Shown: piece after piece, positions 1-5,094 of the stretch
Numbering within the stretch: the stretch's first letter is position 1
How the letters are laid out: each line of letters starts with the position of its first letter
DNA from: an uncultured Lysobacteraceae bacterium
Lineage (GTDB): Bacteria; Pseudomonadota; Gammaproteobacteria; Xanthomonadales; Xanthomonadaceae
DNA length: 5,094 nucleotides
Assembly (NCBI GenBank): GCA_946886995.1
Contig: CAMPJU010000123.1
Span: forward strand, 1-5,094
Reading direction: 5' to 3'
The notes under the pieces: generated by a model
What the model was told of the DNA's origin: nothing
Seen by the model: the letters and a program-made list of their open reading frames with translations, nothing else
The model's database searches: none
Made by a program: the position numbers and the translations under genes

Positions 1-434
1 AGCCCACCCCGATCCGCCCGAGCGACTTCGGCGATGCCTCGCGCAATGCCGCGACGTCGCGTTCGCCTGAGCTGAAGGAATCGCTGATCGCCTCCGACCT
101 GACCATCGAGGGCAAGATCGAAGGCGCCGGCCACGTCCGCATCGCGGGCAAGTTCAAGGGCGACGTCAACGTGCAGGGCAACCTGACCATCGAGACGGGC
201 GCCAAGCTCACCGGCAGCGTGCGGGCCAGCAAGGTCGTCATCGCCGGCGAGGTCGAGGGCAACATCGAGTCCGCGCAGCAGGTCGAACTGCTCGCCTCCG
301 GTTCGCTGACCGGCGACATCAAGTCCGGTTCGCTGACCGTCGCCTCCGGCGCGCGCATGCGCGGCCAGGCCGACTTCGGCTGGGAGGACAAGGCGAAGTC
401 GACCTCGCCGAAGGCAGAGAGCGCGCTCGGCTGA
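1..434 (+). CDS. Bactofilin (polymer-forming cytoskeletal protein, DUF583 family), 5' partial
   Basis: Bactofilins polymerise without nucleotide into filaments or membrane-associated patches that scaffold cell-shape, peptidoglycan or envelope proteins. The reading frame is open from base 3, with no ATG, GTG or TTG before an internal GTG at 171, so the true start lies upstream of the window. That GTG codes for Val inside the fold and is not a start. The 143 visible residues hold a bactofilin core at about visible residues 32-125 (from SDLTIEGKIEG to MRGQADF). It is built from five or so 15-18-residue turns with alternating hydrophobic residues and G at the corners (for example VRIAGKFKGDV, VVIAGEVEGNI, LTVASGARMRGQ), the pattern of a right-handed beta-helix. 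The flanking tails are polar, Ser/Ala-rich and probably disordered, as is usual for the family. The length already fits a typical small bactofilin, so little is likely missing. It stops one base before the next gene, implying one operon. The family call is secure; the specific cellular role is not visible. Confidence 0.93.
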   Translation, partial: PTPIRPSDFGDASRNAATSRSPELKESLIASDLTIEGKIEGAGHVRIAGKFKGDVNVQGNLTIETGAKLTGSVRASKVVIAGEVEGNIESAQQVELLASGSLTGDIKSGSLTVASGARMRGQADFGWEDKAKSTSPKAESALG

Positions 435-435
435 C

Positions 436-804
436 ATGGCCGCCGTGCGTCCGGGCGAGGCAGGTGCCACCCGCACCTGCCCGCACTGCAAGGCGACGAT
501 CCTGGAGAGCGCGCCGGTGTGTCCCGCGTGCCGGGGCCACCTGCGCTTCGACTCCGCCGCGGTCGCCGCCAACGCGACCGTTGCCAAGGCGACGCCCCTC
601 AACGTCGAGGCGACGCTGCAGGGTCCCGAAGACGGGGCCTGCGAATACACGATGGTGCTGAGCATCCGCAACGAGCGCGGCGAGGAGATCGACCGCCGCC
701 TGGTCGGCGTCGGCGCGCTCTTCCCGGGCGAGTCGCGCAGCTTCAGCGTGGTGGTCGAGGCGACCGCCGACCCCGGCGCGAAGGCGCGCCGCAAGAAGCA
801 CTGA
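436..804 (+). CDS. Small zinc-ribbon protein downstream of bactofilin, function unknown
   Basis: This 122-residue protein cannot be assigned a function. Residues 15-32 form a compact zinc ribbon with two CPxC knuckles: Cys15-Pro-His-Cys18 and Cys29-Pro-Ala-Cys32, separated by ten residues. Such ribbons usually bind one Zn2+ for structure or protein contact. After an Ala-rich linker (about 39-54), residues 55-110 alternate hydrophobic and polar residues (YTMVLSIRNERGEEIDRRL, then LFPGESRSFSVVVEA). This looks like a small beta-sandwich, similar in layout to Ig-like or FxLYD-type modules, but that is inference. The tail is strongly basic (KARRKKH) and could bind nucleic acid or acidic lipid. There is no signal peptide or membrane segment, so it is presumably cytoplasmic. 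ATG 436 lies one base after the bactofilin stop; a weak purine-rich stretch at 411-421 may serve as ribosome site, but translational coupling seems likely. The spacing points to a role with the bactofilin filament. The gene is convergent with the iron permease gene, with 12 bases between stops. Confidence 0.82.
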   Translation: MAAVRPGEAGATRTCPHCKATILESAPVCPACRGHLRFDSAAVAANATVAKATPLNVEATLQGPEDGACEYTMVLSIRNERGEEIDRRLVGVGALFPGESRSFSVVVEATADPGAKARRKKH

Positions 805-810
805 GGGAAT

Positions 811-826
811 CGCGGCCTACGCCGCG
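811..826. other. Short GC-rich hairpin between convergent genes
   Basis: A perfect six-base inverted repeat (CGCGGC / GCCGCG) with a four-base loop (CTAC) sits seven bases after the zinc-ribbon gene's stop. Its loop contains the minus-strand TAG stop of the iron permease gene. Neither side is followed by a T-run, so it is not a canonical intrinsic terminator. It could still slow polymerase or protect 3' ends in either direction. Short GC palindromes arise easily by chance in DNA this GC-rich, so confidence in a function is low. Confidence 0.25.
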
Positions 827-2781
827 CCCACGGCCGCCGCGCGCGCATTGCGCGCATTCCACGCGAACCCGGCCACCAGCACCGCGACGACCGCCAGCTG
901 CAGGCCGATGCCCTGCAGCGTGGGATGGATGCCCAGCAGGTCGATCCGGGGAGCGTCGACCAGCGACATCGGCAGCCAGCCGGCTTCCTGCAGCGCGGCG
1001 ACGCCCTTGCCCGCCAGCACCACCGCGAGCACCGCGACCAGGGCCGCGCTGATCCCGAAGAACGTACCGAACGGCAGTCGCCGGCTGTAACGCAGCATCA
1101 CCCAGGCGAGCACCGCCAGCGCGGCCGCCGCGGTCGCCGCGCCGGCCATGATCGAGGCGTGGTGTCCCTGGCTCCACAGCGCCGCGTAGAACAGCACCGT
1201 CTCGAACGCCTCGCGGTACACCACCACGAACGCGAGCAGGAACAGGAACCACGCCGAGCCCTTCGACAGCGCGTGCGACAGCTTCTCGCGGATGTAGCGC
1301 TGCCAGGCGTCGGCCTGGCTCTTGCCGTGCATCCAGATGCCGACCGACACCAGCACCGCCGCGGCGAACAGCGCCGCGAAGCCTTCGGTGATCTCGCGGC
1401 TCGCGCCGCTGATCTCCACCAGCCACGTGGCGGCCATCCAGGTCGCGGCGCCCGCGAGCAGCGCGCCGATCCAGCCGCCGTGCACGTACGGCATCGCTTC
1501 GGTGCGCCCGGCCTTGCGCAGGAACGCGACCATCGCGATCACGATGAGCAACGCTTCCAGGCCTTCGCGCAGCAGGATGGTCAGCGCGCCGACGAAGGCC
1601 GTCGTGGCGCCGGCTTTGTCGTCGTCCGCCAGCACCCGCTCGGCGCGGTCCAGCAACGCGTTGGCCGCCGCCGCCTGCGCACTGACCCCGGCGATGTCCT
1701 TGCCGTCGGCGATCGCGGCGCGCACCTCGGCCATGGCGGCCTCGACATCGAGCAGCAACTGTCCGTCACGCGTGCCCAGCAACGGTTCGATCGGCTCGAC
1801 GCCATCCAGGTACGCCGACAGCAACTTGTCGCGCGCCAGTCCCGCGTCGCCAGCGGCATAGGCATCGACACCCTCCTGCAGCCGCGTGCGGGCGAGTGCG
1901 AGCACGCCGCCGTCGCCCTGCCCGGCCATGGCGATCGCGGCGGCCTCGCCAGGCTGCCGGCGCAGGTACGCGGTGAGGTCGTCGGCAAGCGGTTGTTCGA
2001 GTCCCGCCAGGCCCGCGGGCAATGCCTGCACCCGCGCGGCCAGGTCCGGCAGGGCGGCGCGCACGTCGGCGCGCTCGCGCCAGGTGGCTTCGCCGCGCTC
2101 GACACCCTCGGCCGGGAACGCCATCTGCCCGATATGGAACGCCAGCGCCCAGCGCTGCTCCTCCGGCAGGTGCGCGTAGCTCGCCATCGCGGTGCCTTCC
2201 AGGCCCTGCTCGATGACCTGCTGCAGCGCGAACACGCTGCGCTGGCGCGCGCGCGCGGCGTCGGTGAACGCGATCGGCGGCGGATCCATGCCCGCGCCGG
2301 CCGGTCCGTCGCCGGCGCCGGTCGCGCCATGGCAGCTTGCGCACTGCTGCGCGTAGACGGTGGCGATCCCGGTCATGTCGGGCGGGCTGTCCGGCGCACG
2401 CGGCACCGGGTAGGCCTGCAGCAGCGCCTCGGCCAGTGCGCGCGCCTGCCGTTCGATGGCCGCCGGTTCGGCCCTGGCGACGATCGCCGCTTCCAGCTCC
2501 CCGGCCCCCGCGACCAGTGCGTCGCGCGCGTCGTGTGCGGGCAGCGTCGCCAGCCGCTCGCGCACCGTGGAGGAGAACTCCAGCATCTCGTCGTACTCGA
2601 GCTGGTTGACCACCTCGCCGCCCTGCACCGCTTCCGGGTAGTCGACCGCGACGTAGTCCAGCAGGCGCCAGATCGTCTGCACCTGCGGCGTGGCCTGGGC
2701 CGCGGCGCTGGCGAGGAACAGCAAGGCTGACGCCAGCAGGATCGACAGGCGTGGGGCGTACGGCAGGCGTGGCGGGCGCAT
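817..2781 (-). CDS. Cytochrome c / FTR1-family iron permease fusion protein
   Basis: FTR1-family permeases carry iron across the inner membrane coupled to oxidation of Fe2+. This 654-residue protein begins with a signal peptide (Arg 2, 5 and 11, hydrophobic 12-28, likely cleavage after AQA at 30). Residues about 135-225 are a class I cytochrome c domain: CASCH at 147-151 binds heme, and Met199 in GTAMASY is the probable second axial ligand. Residues about 230-395 are a helical periplasmic region, including the acidic YLDGVEPIEPLL element (324-335) typical of the region before FTR1. The permease domain has seven predicted membrane helices near 396-420, 436-455, 466-484, 511-533, 543-563, 572-592 and 623-641, with basic loops placed as the positive-inside rule expects. 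REGLE (405-409) in helix 1 and REAFE (523-527) in helix 4 are the paired iron-binding motifs; REITEG (462-467) is also family-conserved. The start is ATG at 2781-2779, with only a weak GAGAG ribosome site. The gene appears monocistronic, with no EfeO or EfeB neighbour. A Fur-like dyad lies upstream. The substrate is assigned by family, not proven. Confidence 0.93.
   Translation of the reverse strand: MRPPRLPYAPRLSILLASALLFLASAAAQATPQVQTIWRLLDYVAVDYPEAVQGGEVVNQLEYDEMLEFSSTVRERLATLPAHDARDALVAGAGELEAAIVARAEPAAIERQARALAEALLQAYPVPRAPDSPPDMTGIATVYAQQCASCHGATGAGDGPAGAGMDPPPIAFTDAARARQRSVFALQQVIEQGLEGTAMASYAHLPEEQRWALAFHIGQMAFPAEGVERGEATWRERADVRAALPDLAARVQALPAGLAGLEQPLADDLTAYLRRQPGEAAAIAMAGQGDGGVLALARTRLQEGVDAYAAGDAGLARDKLLSAYLDGVEPIEPLLGTRDGQLLLDVEAAMAEVRAAIADGKDIAGVSAQAAAANALLDRAERVLADDDKAGATTAFVGALTILLREGLEALLIVIAMVAFLRKAGRTEAMPYVHGGWIGALLAGAATWMAATWLVEISGASREITEGFAALFAAAVLVSVGIWMHGKSQADAWQRYIREKLSHALSKGSAWFLFLLAFVVVYREAFETVLFYAALWSQGHHASIMAGAATAAAALAVLAWVMLRYSRRLPFGTFFGISAALVAVLAVVLAGKGVAALQEAGWLPMSLVDAPRIDLLGIHPTLQGIGLQLAVVAVLVAGFAWNARNARAAAVGAA
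841..858. repeat. Tandem 9-bp duplication inside the permease gene
   Basis: GCGCGCATT occurs twice back to back (841-849 and 850-858), inside the permease coding sequence. Read on the minus strand it yields the repeated Asn-Ala-Arg of WNARNARAAA (residues 641-650), the cytoplasmic tail after the last membrane helix. It preserves the reading frame and adds positive charge on the inner side. It is probably a small replication-slippage event without regulatory meaning. Confidence 0.6.
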
Positions 2782-2808
2782 GGACAGGGCTCTCGAACGG
2801 ACCCGGCT

Positions 2809-2814
2809 AGTCTA
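2809..2814 (-). promoter_or_regulatory. Candidate -10 element for the iron permease gene
   Basis: On the minus strand this reads TAGACT, four of six matches to TATAAT, ending 28 bases from the ATG at 2781. It would place transcription start near 2802 with a leader of about 20 bases. No good -35 hexamer is seen; the expected position (about 2832-2837) lies inside the Fur-like dyad. That arrangement would suit repression, but the match is weak. Confidence 0.3.
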
Positions 2815-2818
2815 CGAG

Positions 2819-2839
2819 AAACGCGAATGGCTCGCATTT
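2819..2839. promoter_or_regulatory. Imperfect palindrome resembling a Fur box
   Basis: Two eight-base arms, AAACGCGA (2819-2826) and TCGCATTT (2832-2839), are inverted repeats with seven of eight positions matching around a five-base centre (ATGGC). By eye the 21 bases agree at about 16 positions with the proteobacterial Fur-box pattern (AAATGAGAAT followed by its near mirror ending CATTT), although the inner 7-1-7 core is less perfect at 9 of 14. It lies 38-58 bases upstream of the iron permease ATG, beside the candidate -10, where a bound Fur dimer would block transcription when iron is plentiful. It is also upstream of the liuC promoter. The dyad is directly visible; the identity of the regulator is inferred from the neighbouring iron gene. 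Confidence 0.42.
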
Positions 2840-2864
2840 GCCTTTGGGGGCTGGCGCCGGCCCG

Positions 2865-2870
2865 TATCAT
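2865..2870 (+). promoter_or_regulatory. Candidate -10 element for liuCD
   Basis: TATCAT matches the sigma-70 -10 consensus at five of six positions and stands out in GC-rich sequence. Initiation would fall near 2877, giving a leader of about 24 bases before the liuC ATG at 2901. The -35 region is poor: only TTGGGG at 2844-2849 (15-base spacing) shares the TTG, so an activator may be needed. I see no obvious LiuR-type operator here. Confidence 0.4.
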
Positions 2871-2900
2871 TGGACCGACTCCCGACGGCCCTGCGAGCCC

Positions 2901-3686
2901 ATGCCCGATTCATTGCTGGTCCAGCACGAGGGTCCCGTCGCCCGGGTCCGCCTCGACCGCCCCGAACTGCACAACGCGTTCGATGCCGCCCTGGTCGCCG
3001 GGCTGACCGAAGCGCTGGAGCGCCTGGCGGCCGACGCAAGCATTCGGGTCGTGATCCTGGAAGGCGAAGGCGCGTCCTTTTCCGCCGGCGCCGACCTCAA
3101 CTGGATGCGTGGCATGGCCTCCGCCAGCGAAGCGGAGAACCGCGACGACGCGCTCGCCCTCGCCCGGCTGATGCGCACGCTCGACGCGTTGCCGCGCCCG
3201 ACCATCGCGCGCGTGCACGGCGCTGCGTTCGGCGGCGGCGTCGGCCTGGTCGCCTGCTGCGACATCGCGATCGGCGTGCCCGAAGCGAAGTTCGGCCTGA
3301 CCGAAAGCAGGCTGGGACTGCTGCCGGCAGTGATCTCGCCCTACGTCATCGCGGCCATCGGCCCGCGCCAGGCGCGCCGCTGGTTCGCGAGTGCCGAGAT
3401 CTTCGATGCCGACACCGCCTGCCGCATCGGCCTGCTGCACGACGTGGTGAATGCCACCGCGCTCGACACCGCCATCCAGCGCCAGGTCGACCTGCTGCTC
3501 AAGGCCGGTCCCGTGGCCGCGGCCGGCGCGAAAGCCCTCGTCCGCCGCGTCGCCGCCGGCGTGGATGGCGCGCGCATCGACGCCGACAACGCCGACCTGA
3601 TCGCCGCGCTGCGGGTCTCGCCCGAGGGCCAGGAGGGCATCGCCGCGTTCCTCGACAAGCGCAAGCCCGGGTGGGCGACCCACTGA
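2901..3686 (+). CDS. liuC: Methylglutaconyl-CoA hydratase (enoyl-CoA hydratase/crotonase family)
   Basis: It probably hydrates 3-methylglutaconyl-CoA to 3-hydroxy-3-methylglutaryl-CoA in cytoplasmic leucine/isovalerate breakdown, the step directly after the carboxylase encoded by the next gene. The 261-residue protein has normal crotonase length. Visible hallmarks are the early LDRPELHNAFD (18-28), the first oxyanion-hole loop FSAGADLNWM (60-69, Ala64), the second loop AFGGGVGLVACCDIA (109-123, Gly112 equivalent), the FGLTESRLGLLPAVISPYV segment (131-149, Glu135 matching the second crotonase catalytic Glu), and the C-terminal AALRVSPEGQEGIAAFLDKRKPGW (235-258) common in this subfamily. Gly115 occupies the place of the first catalytic Glu of classic crotonases. 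ATG 2901 is chosen because homology begins there; an in-frame TTG at 2838 lies in the regulatory dyad upstream of the promoter. The ribosome site is weak. Its TGA overlaps the liuD ATG. Another enoyl-CoA hydratase specificity is possible, but the neighbour makes the LiuC role likely. Confidence 0.88.
   Translation: MPDSLLVQHEGPVARVRLDRPELHNAFDAALVAGLTEALERLAADASIRVVILEGEGASFSAGADLNWMRGMASASEAENRDDALALARLMRTLDALPRPTIARVHGAAFGGGVGLVACCDIAIGVPEAKFGLTESRLGLLPAVISPYVIAAIGPRQARRWFASAEIFDADTACRIGLLHDVVNATALDTAIQRQVDLLLKAGPVAAAGAKALVRRVAAGVDGARIDADNADLIAALRVSPEGQEGIAAFLDKRKPGWATH
3670..3684 (+). other. Small hairpin just before the liuD start
   Basis: GTGGG (3671-3675) pairs with CCCAC (3679-3683) around a three-base CGA loop, extendable by a G-U pair (3670/3684). 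The stem ends one base before the liuD ATG (3686) and covers the place where its ribosome site should be. No clear Shine-Dalgarno is available otherwise. Ribosomes finishing liuC would open it, which would favour coupled translation. It is short and may be coincidental. Confidence 0.25.
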
Positions 3687-5094
3687 TGTTCGACAGGATC
3701 CTGATCGCGAACCGCGGCGAGATCGCGTGCCGGATCATCCGGACGTGCCGGCGCCTGGGCATCCGCACGGTGGCCGTGTACTCGGATGCGGACGCGGGAG
3801 CGCAGCACGTGCGGCAGGCCGACGAGGCCGTGCACATCGGCGGGTCGCCGCCGGCCGAGAGCTACCTGCGCGGTGACGCGATCCTCCAGGCCGCGCTCGA
3901 CACGGGCGCGCAGGCGATCCATCCCGGTTACGGATTCCTCTCGGAGAACGCGGACTTCGCGGACGCGGTCGAATCCGCGGGCCTCGTGTTCATCGGGCCG
4001 AAGGCCGCCTCGATGCGCAGGATGGGATCGAAGGCCGGCGCGAAGGAATTGATGCAGGCCGCCGGCGTTCCGGTGGTGCCGGGGTACACCGGCGAGGACC
4101 AGGACCCCGCGAAACTCCAGGCCGAGGCCGACCGCATCGGCTATCCGCTGATGATCAAGGCCGCGCACGGCGGCGGCGGCAAGGGCATGCGGATCGTGCG
4201 CGAGCCGGGCGAATTCGCCGCGGCGCTCGCGTCCTGCCAGCGCGAGGCGCAGGGCGCGTTCGGGCGCGACCGCGTGCTGCTCGAGCGCTACGTCGAACGT
4301 CCCCGCCACATCGAACTGCAGGTGTTCGGCGATGCGCACGGCAACGTCGTCCACCTGGGCGAGCGCGAGTGTTCGGCGCAACGCCGTTACCAGAAGGTGC
4401 TGGAGGAGTCGCCCTCCCCGTTCGTGACGCCGGAACTGCGCGCGGCGATGGGCGCCGCCGCGGTCGAGGCCGCGCGCGCGATCGACTACGTCAATGCCGG
4501 CACGGTCGAGTTCATCGTCGATCCCGAAGGCCGGTTCTTCTTCATGGAGATCAACACCCGCCTGCAGGTCGAACATCCGGTCACCGAGATGGTGACCGGG
4601 CTGGACCTGGTCGAGTGGCAGCTGCGCGTCGCGGCCGGCGAGCCCCTGCCGCTCCAACAGGACGCCATTCCGCGCAATGGCCACGCCATCGAGGTGCGGC
4701 TGTACGCGGAGGATCCGGAAGCCGGCTTCCTGCCCGGCTCCGGCAAGCTCCTGCGACTCGAACTGCCGCGGACGGGGCCGCACGTGCGGATCGACGCGGG
4801 CGTGGTGGAAGGCGACGTGGTCACGATCTTCTACGACCCGATGATCGCCAAGCTGATCGTCCATGACGCCGACCGCGACCGCGCGCTCGCCCGGATGCGC
4901 GACGCGCTGGCGCAGGCCGAGGTCGCCGGGCCGAAGTCGAACATCGGCTTCCTCGAGCGGCTGGTGCGCCACCCGGCGGTCACCGGCGCCACGATCGACA
5001 CCGGCTACCTCGACCGTCACCTGGAGGAGTTCCTCCCGGGCGACGCCCCGCCGGACCCGGTCCTGCTGGCCGCCGCCGCCACGGTGCGGCTGCT
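3686..5094 (+). CDS. liuD: 3-methylcrotonyl-CoA carboxylase, biotin-carboxylase (alpha) subunit, 3' partial
   Basis: This subunit uses ATP and bicarbonate to carboxylate biotin, which the beta subunit uses to turn 3-methylcrotonyl-CoA into 3-methylglutaconyl-CoA in leucine catabolism. The frame is open to the end of the window, giving 469 complete codons and a 470th (CT-, Leu). The N-terminal biotin-carboxylase domain starts at FDRILIANRGEIACRIIRT (2-20), with HPGYGFLSEN (79-88). The ATP-grasp domain follows: Lys116, Lys158, glycine loop HGGGGKGM (161-168), Glu200, His208, Lys237, Glu275, FMEINTRLQVEHPVTE (286-301) and Arg338 in EVRLYAEDP, all falling where E. coli AccC has its ATP, bicarbonate and biotin residues. 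GPKSNIGFLERL (415-426) and DTGYLDRHLEEFL (438-450) extend past AccC length and fit acyl-CoA carboxylase alpha subunits. The remaining C-terminal part, including the biotinylated lysine domain, is outside the window. ATG 3686 overlaps the liuC stop (ATGA). Propionyl- or geranyl-CoA carboxylase are alternatives; the liuC neighbour favours methylcrotonyl-CoA. Confidence 0.9.
   Translation, partial: MFDRILIANRGEIACRIIRTCRRLGIRTVAVYSDADAGAQHVRQADEAVHIGGSPPAESYLRGDAILQAALDTGAQAIHPGYGFLSENADFADAVESAGLVFIGPKAASMRRMGSKAGAKELMQAAGVPVVPGYTGEDQDPAKLQAEADRIGYPLMIKAAHGGGGKGMRIVREPGEFAAALASCQREAQGAFGRDRVLLERYVERPRHIELQVFGDAHGNVVHLGERECSAQRRYQKVLEESPSPFVTPELRAAMGAAAVEAARAIDYVNAGTVEFIVDPEGRFFFMEINTRLQVEHPVTEMVTGLDLVEWQLRVAAGEPLPLQQDAIPRNGHAIEVRLYAEDPEAGFLPGSGKLLRLELPRTGPHVRIDAGVVEGDVVTIFYDPMIAKLIVHDADRDRALARMRDALAQAEVAGPKSNIGFLERLVRHPAVTGATIDTGYLDRHLEEFLPGDAPPDPVLLAAAATVRL

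Noticed and set aside
171..434. GTG at 171 as the bactofilin start
   Set aside because: The frame is open and clearly bactofilin-like well upstream (SDLTIEGKIEGAGHVRIAG), so starting at 171 would cut off the first turns of the beta-helix.
743..1426. A minus-strand open frame overlapping the 3' ends of both convergent genes
   Set aside because: It is out of frame with the permease on the same strand, Arg/Gly-rich and without motifs; a frame shadow.
925..2730. A 601-codon open frame on the plus strand opposite the iron permease gene
   Set aside because: Its translation is dominated by Arg, Gly, Ala, Gln and His in low-complexity order with no domain, while the opposite strand encodes a clear cytochrome c-FTR1 protein. 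Long antisense frames are expected at this GC content.
2838..2900. TTG at 2838 as an upstream in-frame start of liuC, giving 21 extra residues
   Set aside because: The extension falls within the Fur-like dyad and upstream of the TATCAT element, has no ribosome site, and shows no crotonase similarity; ATG 2901 fits family length.
4171..4182. GGC run as a possible microsatellite
   Set aside because: It is the four-glycine ATP-binding loop of biotin carboxylase (HGGGGKGM) written with identical codons, not an unstable repeat of note.
3341..5020. A 559-codon open frame on the minus strand opposite liuC/liuD
   Set aside because: It mirrors the codon structure of the well-conserved biotin carboxylase on the plus strand, and its own product has no recognisable motif, signal or start region.

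Overview
The window is uniformly very GC-rich, with codon third positions almost all G or C. It encodes ordinary chromosomal genes whose protein style (a bactofilin followed by a small zinc-ribbon protein, a cytochrome c-FTR1 fusion, and leucine-catabolism genes) best fits a gammaproteobacterium of the Lysobacteraceae/Xanthomonadaceae (Lysobacter- or Luteimonas-like). This placement is inference from gene style; there is no rRNA or other marker here. I see no insertion sequence, phage gene, tRNA, rRNA, CRISPR array or sign of recent transfer.

Layout: (1) Positions 1-804, plus strand: the 3' part of a bactofilin gene, then after a single base a small gene for a protein with an N-terminal four-cysteine zinc ribbon. 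They look co-transcribed and end at position 804. (2) Positions 817-2781, minus strand, convergent with the first pair: a 654-residue secreted/membrane protein with a signal peptide, a periplasmic cytochrome c domain (CASCH), a helical periplasmic linker and a seven-helix FTR1 iron-permease domain. (3) Positions 2782-2900: a 119-base divergent intergenic region holding an imperfect palindrome that resembles a Fur box, and candidate -10 elements on both strands. (4) Positions 2901-5094, plus strand: liuC (methylglutaconyl-CoA hydratase) overlapping liuD (biotin-carboxylase/alpha subunit of methylcrotonyl-CoA carboxylase), which runs off the end of the window.

How the genes work together: LiuD and LiuC catalyse consecutive steps of leucine/isovalerate catabolism (3-methylcrotonyl-CoA to 3-methylglutaconyl-CoA to HMG-CoA), and their ATGA overlap suggests translational coupling. 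The FTR1 protein probably imports iron across the inner membrane, with its own heme domain perhaps handling the electron transfer. The bactofilin and zinc-ribbon proteins form a separate cell-shape/envelope unit. No stretch longer than about 120 bases lacks a gene. I found no clear new multi-gene system. The observations most worth checking are the Fur-like dyad, the uncharacterised zinc-ribbon partner of the bactofilin, and the heme-FTR1 fusion standing alone.
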